DNA of 64,000 bases from Salinibacterium sp. ZJ70 (GTDB lineage: Bacteria > Actinomycetota > Actinomycetes > Actinomycetales > Microbacteriaceae): NCBI RefSeq assembly GCF_011751865.2, contig NZ_CP061770.1, positions 806,001-870,000 of the forward strand, written 5' to 3'. The position numbers and the translations under genes are program-made. Positions 37,192 through 46,395 of the stretch are shown here, piece by piece. The notes beneath the pieces are model-generated. The model ran no database searches. It had not been told where the DNA came from and saw only the letters and a list, made by a program, of their open reading frames with translations. Each line of letters begins with the position of its first letter. Position 1 is the first letter of the stretch.

Positions 37192-40017
37192 GTGACCGAG
37201 CTCTTCGCCGATCGACACATCGGCACGGATGATGACGCCCAGCGGACGATGCTCGCCGCCCTCGGGTACGCGAGCGTCGACGACCTCATGGATGCTGCGG
37301 TGCCGTCAGGCATCCGCGTCGCCGATGACCTCGTCTCGGTGCTGCCGCCCGCGGCGTCCGAGGTCGAGGCGCTCGCCGAGCTGCGGGCGCTCGCGTCGCG
37401 CAACCGCGTGACGCGCCCGATGATCGGGCTCGGGTACTACGGAACCGTCACGCCGAGCGTGATCCAGCGCAACGTGCTCGAGAACCCCAGCTGGTACACG
37501 GCCTACACGCCGTACCAGCCGGAGATCTCGCAGGGGCGTCTTGAGGCGCTCATCAACTTCCAGACGATGGTCACCGACCTCACGGGCCTCGCGACCGCGA
37601 ACGCGTCGATGCTCGATGAGGGCACCGCGGTCGTCGAGGGCATGCTGCTCGCGCGCCGTGCCTCGCGCAGCGCGTCGAACACATTCCTCGTGGACGCGGA
37701 TGCGCTCCCGCGCACCAAGGCGCTCCTCGCTCACCGTGCCGAGGCTGTCGGCATCGAGCTCGTCGAGACCGACTTCGCGGCCATGCCCGAGGGGCACAGC
37801 CTGCCCGAAGCGTTCGGCGCGCTCATCCAGTACCCGGGTGCTTCCGGGCGCCTGTGGAACCCCGCGGATGCGATCGCGCGCGTCAAGGAGGCGGGCGGTC
37901 TCACGGTCGTCGCCGCCGATCTGCTCGCGCTCGCGCTCATCACCTCCCCGGGCGAGCTCGGCGCCGACGTCGCGGTCGGCACCACACAGCGCTTCGGCGT
38001 GCCGCTCGGCTTCGGCGGCCCTCACGCGGGCTACATGGCGGTGCGCCAGGGCCTCGAGCGTCAGATGCCGGGTCGCCTCGTGGGCGTCTCGCAGGACGCG
38101 AACGGCTACCCCGCGTACCGCCTCTCACTGCAGACCCGCGAGCAGCACATCCGCCGAGAGAAGGCCACGAGCAACATCTGCACCGCGCAGGTGCTCCTCG
38201 CCGTCATGGCGTCGATGTACGCCGTCTACCACGGGCCGCAGGGCATCAAGCGGATCGCGCGGCAGGTCGCCTCGCGTGCCCACCTGCTCTCCGAGTTCCT
38301 GCGCGAGCAGGGCCTCGAACCGGAGCACTCGGCGTTCTTCGACACGTTGCGCTACCACGTGCCTGGTCGCGCGGCGTCGATCGTGGCGAATGCATCGGCC
38401 CATGGCATCCTCCTGCACCAGGTCGACGCCGACACCGTCGGCATCGCCGTCGACGAGACGACGACACTGACCGACCTGCACCAGGTGGCGATCGCCTTCG
38501 GCGGCCCCGAGGCGCGCAGCTTCGGCTTCGTCACCGGACTGAACTCCATCCCCGAGGAGTGCCTGCGCACCTCCGCCTACCTCGAGCACCCGGTGTTCAA
38601 CACGCACCGCACCGAGACCGGCATGATGCGCTACCTCAAGTACCTCGCCGACAAGGACTACGCGCTCGACCGCGGCATGATCCCGCTCGGCTCGTGCACC
38701 ATGAAGCTCAATGCGGCGACCGAGATGGCGGCCGTCACGTGGCCCGAGTTCGCGAACCTGCACCCCTTCGCGCCCGAGGCCGACTCGGCGGGCTACCGCG
38801 AGCTCATCGGCCAGCTCTCCACCTGGCTCGCCGAGGTCACGGGCTACGACACCGTGTCGTTGCAGCCCAACGCCGGCAGCCAGGGCGAGCTCGCGGGCCT
38901 CCTCGCGATCCGCGGCTACCACCGCGCCAACGGCGACACCCAGCGCACCGTATGCCTCATCCCGTCGAGCGCCCACGGCACGAACGCCGCGTCGGCGGTG
39001 CTCGCGGGGATGCGCGTCGTGGTCGTGGCATGCGATGAGCTCGGCAACGTCGACCTCGACGACCTCCGCGCGAAAGTCGAGGAGCACGCGGATGACCTCG
39101 CGGCGCTCATGGTCACCTACCCTTCGACGCACGGCGTCTACGAGCACGACATCCGCGACATCACGGATGCGGTTCACGCCGCGGGCGGTCAGGTGTACGT
39201 CGACGGCGCGAACCTCAACGCGCTGCTCGGCTACGCGCGCTTCGGCGACTTCGGGGGAGATGTCTCGCACCTGAACCTGCACAAGACGTTCTGCATCCCG
39301 CACGGCGGCGGCGGCCCCGGAGTCGGCCCGGTCGCGGCGAAGGCGCACCTCGCGCCCTACCTGCCCACCGAGACCGAGAACCCGGTGAGCTCGGCGCCGT
39401 TCGGCAGCCCCAGCATCCTGCCGATCTCGTGGTCGTACGTGCGCATGATGGGTGCAGAGGGCCTCAAGCGGGCCACGGGCGCGGCCGTGCTCGCGGCGAA
39501 CTACATCGCGGCGCGACTCAGCGAGCACTACCCGGTGCTCTACGCGGGCGATAACGGCCTCGTGGCGCACGAGTGCATCCTCGACCTGCGCCCGCTGCGC
39601 GAGGCCACCGGCATCACCGTCGACGATGTCGCGAAGCGCCTCATCGACTACGGCTTCCACGCGCCTACGATGTCGTTCCCTGTCGCGGGCACGCTCATGG
39701 TCGAGCCGACCGAATCCGAGGATCTCGCCGAGCTCGATCGCTTCATCGAGGCGATGATCCACATCAAGCGCGAAGCGGATGCGGTGGGCGCGGGGGAGTG
39801 GCCGGCGGATGACAACCCGCTCGTGAACGCGCCGCACACCGCGGAGTCGGTCATCGCGGGGGAGTGGGCGCACGCCTACGACCGCGAGACGGCCGTCTAC
39901 CCCGTGCACTCGCTCGTGCACGGCGGCAAGTACTGGCCGCCCGTGCGCCGCATCGACCAGGCGTACGGTGACCGCAACCTCGTGTGCGCGTGCCCGCCTC
40001 CCGAGGCATTCGCGTAG
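37192..40017 (+). CDS. gcvP: Glycine dehydrogenase (decarboxylating), P protein, single-chain
   Basis: Encodes 941 residues, the long homodimeric form rather than the split GcvPA/GcvPB form. It decarboxylates glycine with PLP and passes the aminomethyl group to GcvH. Visible features: [20 protein letters not shown] at the start, [20 protein letters not shown], the PLP lysine in [20 protein letters not shown] (about Lys698) and the C-terminal substrate loop. The GTG start at 37192 has AAGGA about 7 nt upstream and gives the usual N-terminus. A hairpin follows. Confidence 0.96.
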   Translation: MTELFADRHIGTDDDAQRTMLAALGYASVDDLMDAAVPSGIRVADDLVSVLPPAASEVEALAELRALASRNRVTRPMIGLGYYGTVTPSVIQRNVLENPSWYTAYTPYQPEISQGRLEALINFQTMVTDLTGLATANASMLDEGTAVVEGMLLARRASRSASNTFLVDADALPRTKALLAHRAEAVGIELVETDFAAMPEGHSLPEAFGALIQYPGASGRLWNPADAIARVKEAGGLTVVAADLLALALITSPGELGADVAVGTTQRFGVPLGFGGPHAGYMAVRQGLERQMPGRLVGVSQDANGYPAYRLSLQTREQHIRREKATSNICTAQVLLAVMASMYAVYHGPQGIKRIARQVASRAHLLSEFLREQGLEPEHSAFFDTLRYHVPGRAASIVANASAHGILLHQVDADTVGIAVDETTTLTDLHQVAIAFGGPEARSFGFVTGLNSIPEECLRTSAYLEHPVFNTHRTETGMMRYLKYLADKDYALDRGMIPLGSCTMKLNAATEMAAVTWPEFANLHPFAPEADSAGYRELIGQLSTWLAEVTGYDTVSLQPNAGSQGELAGLLAIRGYHRANGDTQRTVCLIPSSAHGTNAASAVLAGMRVVVVACDELGNVDLDDLRAKVEEHADDLAALMVTYPSTHGVYEHDIRDITDAVHAAGGQVYVDGANLNALLGYARFGDFGGDVSHLNLHKTFCIPHGGGGPGVGPVAAKAHLAPYLPTETENPVSSAPFGSPSILPISWSYVRMMGAEGLKRATGAAVLAANYIAARLSEHYPVLYAGDNGLVAHECILDLRPLREATGITVDDVAKRLIDYGFHAPTMSFPVAGTLMVEPTESEDLAELDRFIEAMIHIKREADAVGAGEWPADDNPLVNAPHTAESVIAGEWAHAYDRETAVYPVHSLVHGGKYWPPVRRIDQAYGDRNLVCACPPPEAFA

Positions 40018-40030
40018 CAGTGCCCTGAGT

Positions 40031-40054
40031 GGGGCGTCCGTCAGCGGGCGCCCC
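40031..40054. terminator. Bidirectional terminator between gcvP and the CPBP gene
   Basis: GGGGCG and CGCCCC flank an inner CCG/CGG stem (40031-40054), located 13 nt after the gcvP stop and 10 nt before the convergent gene's stop. It can serve both convergent operons. Confidence 0.6.
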
Positions 40055-40064
40055 TCATCCGTTC

Positions 40065-40847
40065 CTAGCCCGGCAGCCCGAAGAGCTCGGGCCACATCCC
40101 CGCGACCCATGGATAGCCCACGAAGACGGCGGCGTCGATGAGGAAGTGCGCCACGAGGAACGGCAGCAGGCGCCCGGTTCGCGCATAGAGCCAGCCGAAC
40201 AGCAGCCCCATCGCGAGGTTTCCGACGAATGCGCCTGGGCCCTGATACAGGTGGTAGGTCGCGCGCAGCACCGAGGTCGCGATGATGATGGGCCAGGGTC
40301 CCCAGCCGAGGTCACGAAGGCGCGCGAACAGGTAGCCCAGGGCCACGAACTCCTCCTGCACCGACGCCCGCACGGCGGCGAGCAGGAGCACGGGGATCGT
40401 CCACCAGTGGTCGCCGAGGCCCGCGGGATTCACCGCGACGAACCAGCCGGCGCCGCGCCCCACGAGGTAGAGCGCGATGCCGGGGATGCCGATCGCGGCG
40501 ACGAGGGCGACACCCCACCCGATGTCGCGGCCCACGCGCGTGCCGTCCAGTCCGAGGCGCGACAGCCGCGGTCGGCGCGGCGACCACAGGAGGTAGCACA
40601 CGAGCAGCGCCGGAACGATCGCGAAGCCGATCGAGAGCAGCTGGTAGATGAGGTCGAACACCTCGCGGTCGCTGCGCGACGGGTTGAGGGTCGCTGTCTG
40701 GTCACGCAGCGCGACCTCGCTCGTGAGTCGGTAGGCGAGTGCCACGATCGCGTACACGGCGGACTGCCCGAGCCCGAGCGCGAGCACGATGGATATCTCC
40801 GCCCAGAGGCGGGCGCGCGACGGTTCGAGGGTGCCAGCGGTGTCCAC
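40065..40847 (-). CDS. CPBP family intramembrane protease-like protein
   Basis: Encodes 260 residues with several membrane helices. The CPBP (Abi) motifs are present: SVQEEFVALGYLFARL, where the glutamate pair is retained but the usual arginine of EEXXXR is not clear; ATYHLYQGPGAFVGNLAMGL with the second motif histidine; and VAHFLIDAAVFVGY. Members include Rce1-like CAAX proteases and bacteriocin-immunity proteins, and the function of bacterial members is mostly unknown. The missing arginine weakens a protease claim. The gene is convergent with the gcv operon. Confidence 0.8.
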   Translation of the reverse strand: MDTAGTLEPSRARLWAEISIVLALGLGQSAVYAIVALAYRLTSEVALRDQTATLNPSRSDREVFDLIYQLLSIGFAIVPALLVCYLLWSPRRPRLSRLGLDGTRVGRDIGWGVALVAAIGIPGIALYLVGRGAGWFVAVNPAGLGDHWWTIPVLLLAAVRASVQEEFVALGYLFARLRDLGWGPWPIIIATSVLRATYHLYQGPGAFVGNLAMGLLFGWLYARTGRLLPFLVAHFLIDAAVFVGYPWVAGMWPELFGLPG

Positions 40848-41099
40848 GGCTCGATGCTACGACCGCCACCGCAATATGCGGTGCGGGGCATCTGGTTGAC
40901 AACGCAACAATCCGCAGATCGGCGCATGTATCTTGCGTCTTTGTCGATCATCTGACGAATCTGCGCATGGATGGTTTCGGCAATGTAACGAGTCGTGCGA
41001 ACTAACCGGCCTGGGAGCCGGCACTGCATACCCTTGGGACGAACGCGTCACGGTGGCATCCACCGAATTCGACGCGCCTTGTCCATCGCAGGAGGAAAA
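40848..41099. other. Intergenic region upstream of the peptide transporter operon
   Basis: This 252-nt interval separates the divergent CPBP and solute-binding protein genes. It contains TTGACA at 40896-40901 but no -10 at the right spacing. The AGGAGGAAAA before the downstream TTG start lies at its end (41090-41099). I see no RNA gene or hairpin terminator in it. Confidence 0.4.
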
Positions 41100-42854
41100 T
41101 TGCGAATCAACAGATTCATGGCCGCTGGCGCCGTGGTCGCGGCCGGAGCGCTCGTTCTGAGCGGCTGCACGCCGCCTTACGAGTCCGAGGTCATCGAGGA
41201 CACCGAGATCTCGGTCGCCTGGAACGACATCATCGATGAGTTCAACGGCGACAGCGCATCCGGTAACAACACGGCCAACGCCAACGTCCTGTACCTCATG
41301 CACGGCCCGGGGTTCTGGTACTACGACAACGAGCCCGCTCTCGTCCGCAACACCGACTTCGGAACCTACGAGAAGATCAGCGAAGACCCGCTGCAGGTCA
41401 AGTACACCGTCAACGACGGTGTGAAGTGGTCTGACGGCACGGACATCGATGGTGCCGACCTCGCGCTCGCGTGGGCGACCATCTTCGGCGCCGTTCCCGA
41501 CGCCGGGTTCTCGCACGCCAACGCCAAGCCCGAGCTCGCCGCCTCCTTCCCGGAGGTCGACGGCCGCTCGATCACCATCACCTACGACAAGGCCTACGTC
41601 GACTGGGAGACCCAGTTCGAGCTCGGCGTCGCAGCCCACGGCACCGTGCAGCTCGCGTACCCCGAGATCACCGACGCCGGTGAGGCCAAGAAGCAGTTCC
41701 TCGAGGCTCTCGAGAACGAAGACATCGAGTGGCTGACCAAGGTCGCCGAGGCGTGGAACCAGGGCTACCAGGCCACCAACACGCCTGACAACTCGCTCAT
41801 CACGCTCTCGGCCGGCCCGTACGTGCTCGAGGAGCTCGTCGAAGACCAGTACGTGACCCTCGTCGCGAACGAGGCGTACGCGTGGGGCCCCTCGCCCAAG
41901 TACGAGCGCGTCACGATCCGTCAGATCGAGGACTCGACCGCGCAGATCCAGGCCATCGACAACGGTGACGTGCAGATCGCGGCCGGCCAGCCGACCGCGG
42001 ACGTGCTGAAGCTCGCGGAGGCGCTCACCAACGCCGAGATGCACACGGGCGACGAGGCCACCTACGAGCACGTCGACCTGACGTTCGACAACGGCGGCCC
42101 CTTCGACCCGGCCACCTACGGCGGCGACGAGGAGAAGGCCAAGGCCGTCCGCCTCGCGTTCCTCAAGACGATCCCGCGTCAGCAGATCCTCGACAACCTC
42201 ATCAAGCCGCTCAACCCGAACGCTGAGATCCGCAACTCGATCCTCGTGATCCCCGGCGGCCCCGGCTACGACGAGATCGCGGAGTCGAACGGCTCGGCCG
42301 AGGTCGGCAACGCCGACATCGACGGTGCGAAGGCCCTCCTCGCGGAGGCCGGCGTCGCCACGCCGATCGAGGTCAAGTTCTGGTACCCCGAGGGCAACGT
42401 CCGTCGTGGTCAGCAGTTCGAGCTCATCTCGCAGTCGGCAGCTCTCGCGGGCTTCACGCTCGTGGACGACTCCGAGCCGACCTGGGCCTTCACGGACCGC
42501 GTCGCCATGCCGGTCAACGCTCACGACGCGACCCTGTTCGCGTGGCAGTCGACGAGCCTCGCGCTCACCGGCTCTGACCAGTACCTCGGTACCGGCCAGG
42601 CGAGCAACTTCGGCAGCTACAGCAACGCCGAGGTCGACCAGCTCCTCAAGGACCTGGAGACCGAGCTCGACCCCGCGAAGCAGATCGCGATCCAGAAGGA
42701 GATCGAGAAGTTCGCGTGGAGCGAGGGCTACGGCCTCACGCTCTTCCAGCACCCCGGCCTCACGGTCTGGAACTCGAGCGTGACCGGCGTCAAGCCGAGC
42801 CCCCTGGCACCGACCTACTTCTGGAACTTCTGGGAGTGGGCACCGGCCGCCTAA
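41100..42854 (+). CDS. Oligopeptide/dipeptide ABC transporter substrate-binding lipoprotein
   Basis: Encodes 584 residues with a TTG start at 41100. The AGGAGG ends 4 nt upstream, whereas the first ATG (41118) would be too far from it. The signal peptide ends in LSGC (Cys23), so the protein is a lipoprotein. The family-5 SBP pattern is present, with DGVKWSDGTDIDGADLALAW and a C-terminal lobe ending in SPLAPTYFWNFWEWAPA. It captures peptides (possibly nickel or other oligopeptide-like ligands) for the downstream permeases. A second SBP gene lies at 48090 in the same cluster. A hairpin lies between this gene and the permeases, which could raise the SBP transcript level. Confidence 0.9.
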   Translation: MRINRFMAAGAVVAAGALVLSGCTPPYESEVIEDTEISVAWNDIIDEFNGDSASGNNTANANVLYLMHGPGFWYYDNEPALVRNTDFGTYEKISEDPLQVKYTVNDGVKWSDGTDIDGADLALAWATIFGAVPDAGFSHANAKPELAASFPEVDGRSITITYDKAYVDWETQFELGVAAHGTVQLAYPEITDAGEAKKQFLEALENEDIEWLTKVAEAWNQGYQATNTPDNSLITLSAGPYVLEELVEDQYVTLVANEAYAWGPSPKYERVTIRQIEDSTAQIQAIDNGDVQIAAGQPTADVLKLAEALTNAEMHTGDEATYEHVDLTFDNGGPFDPATYGGDEEKAKAVRLAFLKTIPRQQILDNLIKPLNPNAEIRNSILVIPGGPGYDEIAESNGSAEVGNADIDGAKALLAEAGVATPIEVKFWYPEGNVRRGQQFELISQSAALAGFTLVDDSEPTWAFTDRVAMPVNAHDATLFAWQSTSLALTGSDQYLGTGQASNFGSYSNAEVDQLLKDLETELDPAKQIAIQKEIEKFAWSEGYGLTLFQHPGLTVWNSSVTGVKPSPLAPTYFWNFWEWAPAA

Positions 42855-42871
42855 GGCTCACCCATGAATGA

Positions 42872-42905
42872 ACGGGCCGGGCGCTCAGTGCGTCCGGCCC
42901 GTTCC
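42872..42905 (+). terminator. Hairpin after the solute-binding protein gene
   Basis: ACGGGCCGG pairs with CCGGCCCGT (9 bp, 13-nt loop), followed by TCCC. It may end part of the transcript and leave the SBP in excess over the permeases, as is common in such operons. Confidence 0.5.
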
Positions 42906-42934
42906 CATTGAACCGGGCCCTCAGGGACTCGACC

Positions 42935-42940
42935 TATACT
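42935..42940 (+). promoter_or_regulatory. Possible -10 box before the permease operon
   Basis: TATACT lies 70 nt before the permease ATG. TTGAAC at 42908-42913 could be a -35 but is 21 bp away, too far for a good match. A weak promoter candidate. Confidence 0.3.
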
Positions 42941-43010
42941 CTCTCTGTTCTCACGGTCGATCAGCGCCGATCCGACCGCACACCCCGCGCACCCGGCACG
43001 GGCAGAGAAC

Positions 43011-44579
43011 ATGGCAGACCGAAGGACTCCATTGCTCGCATTCATCGCCAGGCGTCTGGTGGCGACGCTTCTTGTGTTGCTCGTCGCCTCGTTCGTCGTC
43101 TATGTGCTCACGGCTTACTCCGGTGACCCGCTCGTCGAGCTTCGCGGAAGCCGTGACCCTGCGGCCGCGCAGCGCATCGTGTATCTCACGGAGGTCCTGC
43201 AGCTGGAGACGCCGCCGCCGCTGCGGTACTTCTCGTGGCTCGGAGGAGCCGCCGGCTGCCTCATCGGCCAGTGCGACCTCGGCATCTCGGTCGCGCGCGG
43301 CGAGCAGGCCGTCACCGCCGCTCTCGCGACGGCCGCCGGGTCGACGCTCCAGCTCGTCACGATCGCCACGATCCTCTCGATCGTCATCGGCGTCGCGATC
43401 GGCATGACGACGGCGCTTCGTCAGTACAGCGGCTACGACTACACGGTCACCTTCCTGACCTTCGTGTTCTACTCGCTCCCCGTCTTCTGGGTCGCGGTGC
43501 TCCTCAAGGAGTTCGGCGCCATCCAGTTCAACAACTTCCTGCGGAATCCCGACATCCAGTGGTGGACGGTGCTTCTCATCGCGGTGATCCTCGGCGTCAT
43601 CGTGTCGTCGGTCGTCGGAGGCCGACTGGCGGTGCGTGTGCGGTCGTTCCTGATCGCCGCCGCGGCGACGGGCGTGCTCGTGGCCGTGCTCGCGCTGACC
43701 AACTGGTTCTCGCGTCCGACGCTCGGCATCGTGGGCGTCGCCCTCATGTCGATCGCGATCGGCGCGACCGTGCTGCTGCTCACCACCGGTCTGCGTCAGC
43801 GACGTGCGGTGACCTCGGTCGGCATCATGATCGCCGTCGTGCTCGCCGCCTGGTACCCGCTGCAGTTCCTCTACTTCTACATGCAGAACCAGTGGTGGAT
43901 CATCCCCGCGACGTTCATCGCGCTCATCGGGGCAGGCCTCATCATCGGACGCTTCGCGGGCGGCGACGATCGGCGCGTCGTCATGAGGACCACCGCGATC
44001 GTCGGTGGACTGCTCACGCTCCCGCTCGTGCTCGACCAGATGCTCCTGCGCTGGAGCGAATACCTGCAGCGCGTGCCCCTCAACGGAGGCTTCATCTCGA
44101 CGATCGGCGCTTCCACGCCGTCGCTCGCCCGAACCGACAACCAGTGGCTGCACCTGCTCGACTCGGTCTCGCACCTCATCCTGCCGACCGCGGCGATCAT
44201 GATCATCTCGGTCGCGACCTACACCCGCTACTCGCGCGCCAGCCTCCTCGAGGTCATGAACCAGGACTACGTGCGCACCGCGCGAGCGAAGGGCCTCACC
44301 GAGCGCACCGTGATCATGCGCCACGCGTTCCGCAACGCGATGATCCCGATCACGACGATCATCGCGATTGACTTCGGCGCCGTCATCGGCGGTGCGATCA
44401 TCACCGAGCGCGTCTTCGCGTGGCAGGGAATGGGTGCCCTCTTCAATCAGGGTCTCCACCTGACAGACGTCAACCTCGTCATGGGCTTCTTCCTCGTGAC
44501 GGGTCTGCTGGCTGTGCTCTTCAACATCATCGCCGACCTTCTGTACTCGGCACTCGATCCGCGAATCCGGGTGAGCTGA
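43011..44579 (+). CDS. Peptide ABC transporter permease (DppB-like) with a large internal insertion
   Basis: Encodes 522 residues, about 190 more than a typical DppB. The N-terminal helix plus the ESGDPLVELRGS-like loop fit the DppB start. The C-terminal half carries the usual permease motifs: SHLILPTAAIMIISVATYTRY and EVMNQDYVRTARAKGLTERT, the cytoplasmic EAA loop that contacts the ATPase. Between them (about residues 170-380) are several extra hydrophobic helices (for example VLLIAVILGVIVSSVVGG, IAAAATGVLVAVLALT, WYPLQFLYFYMQNQWWIIPA) absent from standard members. It pairs with the DppC-like permease that follows after 3 nt. The extra segment is an unusual feature whose role is unknown. Confidence 0.88.
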   Translation: MADRRTPLLAFIARRLVATLLVLLVASFVVYVLTAYSGDPLVELRGSRDPAAAQRIVYLTEVLQLETPPPLRYFSWLGGAAGCLIGQCDLGISVARGEQAVTAALATAAGSTLQLVTIATILSIVIGVAIGMTTALRQYSGYDYTVTFLTFVFYSLPVFWVAVLLKEFGAIQFNNFLRNPDIQWWTVLLIAVILGVIVSSVVGGRLAVRVRSFLIAAAATGVLVAVLALTNWFSRPTLGIVGVALMSIAIGATVLLLTTGLRQRRAVTSVGIMIAVVLAAWYPLQFLYFYMQNQWWIIPATFIALIGAGLIIGRFAGGDDRRVVMRTTAIVGGLLTLPLVLDQMLLRWSEYLQRVPLNGGFISTIGASTPSLARTDNQWLHLLDSVSHLILPTAAIMIISVATYTRYSRASLLEVMNQDYVRTARAKGLTERTVIMRHAFRNAMIPITTIIAIDFGAVIGGAIITERVFAWQGMGALFNQGLHLTDVNLVMGFFLVTGLLAVLFNIIADLLYSALDPRIRVS

Positions 44580-44582
44580 CCA

Positions 44583-45725
44583 ATGACAACGACTCCGATC
44601 ATGCCGCCATCGGTTCCCGAGGATCAGGGTTCCGAGCAGACCATCGAGCAGCGCGCGACCGCGGGCCTCAGCCAGGGCAAGATCGCCCGTCGGCGCTTCT
44701 TCGCACACCGTGCCGCCGTCGGCTCGATGATCGTGCTCGGCCTGATCACGCTGCTCGCGTTCTCCTCCGTGGGAACCGTCATCGGCGGAACCGGCAAGCT
44801 CGTGCCCGACCCCGAGACGGGCCGCCTCGTCGTGGACGGCTTCCGCATCCCCGGATGGTGGAAGTACAACTGGTACGAGAACTACCCGGTGCTGCTTCCC
44901 GGCGGTCAGCCGACCATCACCTTCTGGCCCTTCAGCTTCGGGGAGCACCCGTTCGGCCAGGACACGATGGGCAAGGACATCTTCGCCCGCATCATGCGCG
45001 GCACCCAGCAGTCGCTCACGGTCGTGTTCCTCACGGGACTCCTCGCGACCGTCATCGGCACGGTCATCGGCGCCATCGCGGGCTACTACCGCGGCCGCAT
45101 CGATTCGCTGCTCATGCGATTCACCGACCTCATCCTCATCATCCCGCTCCTTGTGCTCGGCGCCGTCCTCGGTCGCACGCTCGGAGGCAGCGCGCTGACC
45201 CTCGGTCTCCTGCTCGGCTGCATCACCTGGCCGGGCCTGGCACGACTCGTGCGCGCCGAATTCCTGAGCCTGCGCGAGCGCGAGTTCGTGGACGCCGCGC
45301 GCGTTGCCGGCGCCTCGACCAAGCGCATCATCTTCAAGCACATCCTGCCGAACACTGTCGGTCCGATCGTCGTGAACGCGACGCTGCTCATGAGCGCCGC
45401 GATCCTGCTCGAGACGTCGCTGAGCTTCCTCGGGTTCGGCATCCAGTCGCCCGACATCTCGCTCGGCCAGATCATCTCGGAGTACAACGAGGCGTTCAAG
45501 ACCCGCCCGTGGCTGTTCTGGTGGCCTGGTCTGTTCATCGTCGTCATCGCGCTGTGCATCAACTTCATCGGCGACGGTCTGCGCGATGCGTTCGACCCGC
45601 GCCAGAAGCGCATCCCCAGCGCGCAGAGCCTCTGGTCCGAGTTCCTCGGCTGGTTCCGCACCGGCGAGAAGAAGGCCGCGAGTGAGACGGCAGTCGGATC
45701 CGGCACCCCGCGAGACGGGGCGTGA
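44583..45725 (+). CDS. Peptide ABC transporter permease (DppC-like)
   Basis: Encodes 380 residues. It starts with a cytoplasmic tail (about 45 residues), the first helix (AVGSMIVLGLITLLAFSSVG), an extracellular loop of about 70 residues with HPFGQDTMGKDIFARIMRGT, and the standard core of five helices. The EAA motif is LREREFVDAARVAGASTKRI, which docks with the ATPase. Together with the preceding permease it forms the membrane channel for peptides captured by the SBP. It begins 3 nt after the preceding permease stop, indicating an operon. A PH-domain gene on the opposite strand then follows. Confidence 0.93.
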   Translation: MTTTPIMPPSVPEDQGSEQTIEQRATAGLSQGKIARRRFFAHRAAVGSMIVLGLITLLAFSSVGTVIGGTGKLVPDPETGRLVVDGFRIPGWWKYNWYENYPVLLPGGQPTITFWPFSFGEHPFGQDTMGKDIFARIMRGTQQSLTVVFLTGLLATVIGTVIGAIAGYYRGRIDSLLMRFTDLILIIPLLVLGAVLGRTLGGSALTLGLLLGCITWPGLARLVRAEFLSLREREFVDAARVAGASTKRIIFKHILPNTVGPIVVNATLLMSAAILLETSLSFLGFGIQSPDISLGQIISEYNEAFKTRPWLFWWPGLFIVVIALCINFIGDGLRDAFDPRQKRIPSAQSLWSEFLGWFRTGEKKAASETAVGSGTPRDGA

Positions 45726-45742
45726 CGGCGATGACCCGTCGG

Positions 45743-46345
45743 TCAGAGCGCGATGCTGAGAATGCTCGCGCCGAGAAGCGCCACGGTCACCACGATCGTG
45801 GCCCAGTGGATGCTGCGGTCACGCGGCACAGCGGGGCCGTCGCCGATCGATCCACGCGCGTCGCGCAGGTCCTCCCACCGACGACGGATCTCGGCCGCAG
45901 CGGCTCCGGAATCGCTCGTGGTGAGATCTCCGGGGCGCACCGTGCCGGCGAGGTACGTGGACTCGGGAAGATTGACGGCCTCGTCACGGCGCGCGAACAT
46001 CGCGCTGTGACGGCCCGGAGCGGGCGCCGCCCATGCCGTGATCTTTCCCTGCGTCGTCTCGAGGGTGAGGGCGTATCGCGTGTCGATGCGCTGGATCTGC
46101 TCGAGGCGCACACGGTCCGTGCTGAAGACGTTGCCGACGGTCACGAGGTCGCCCTCGATGCGCACGAAGGGACGCCAGTAGGCGGCCCACGTCGCGAACA
46201 CCAGCAGAGCGCACGGCGCGATCGCTCGCGCCACGGCCTCCGGGCCCACCTGCGCGGCTGCGATGAGCACCGTGCCCGCCACCCCCGCCACAGCGATCGT
46301 CAGAACGCGTCCCAGGCGGGATCTCAGATTCACCGTGTCAGTCAC
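45743..46345 (-). CDS. PH-domain membrane protein, antisense within the transporter cluster
   Basis: Encodes 200 residues starting at GTG 46345. Two membrane helices near the N-terminus (VLTIAVAGVAGTVLIAAAQV and IAPCALLVFATWAAYW) precede a beta-rich domain (VRIEGDLVTVGNVFSTDRVR and so on) typical of bacterial PH-like membrane proteins. A last helix SIHWATIVVTVALLGASILS closes the protein. Function unknown. It sits between the permease genes and the ATPase gene on the opposite strand, so it interrupts the transporter operon and would need the ATPase gene to have its own promoter. Confidence 0.7.
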   Translation of the reverse strand: MTDTVNLRSRLGRVLTIAVAGVAGTVLIAAAQVGPEAVARAIAPCALLVFATWAAYWRPFVRIEGDLVTVGNVFSTDRVRLEQIQRIDTRYALTLETTQGKITAWAAPAPGRHSAMFARRDEAVNLPESTYLAGTVRPGDLTTSDSGAAAAEIRRRWEDLRDARGSIGDGPAVPRDRSIHWATIVVTVALLGASILSIAL

Positions 46346-46395
46346 GCTCTCATGCTGACACGCACCGCACGCATCCGCGAAAGGCAGGTTTCGGC

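Noticed and set aside
42951-45341. 796-codon minus-strand frame opposite the permease genes
   Set aside because: Asp/Glu/Arg-rich composition typical of an antisense shadow of membrane-protein codons.
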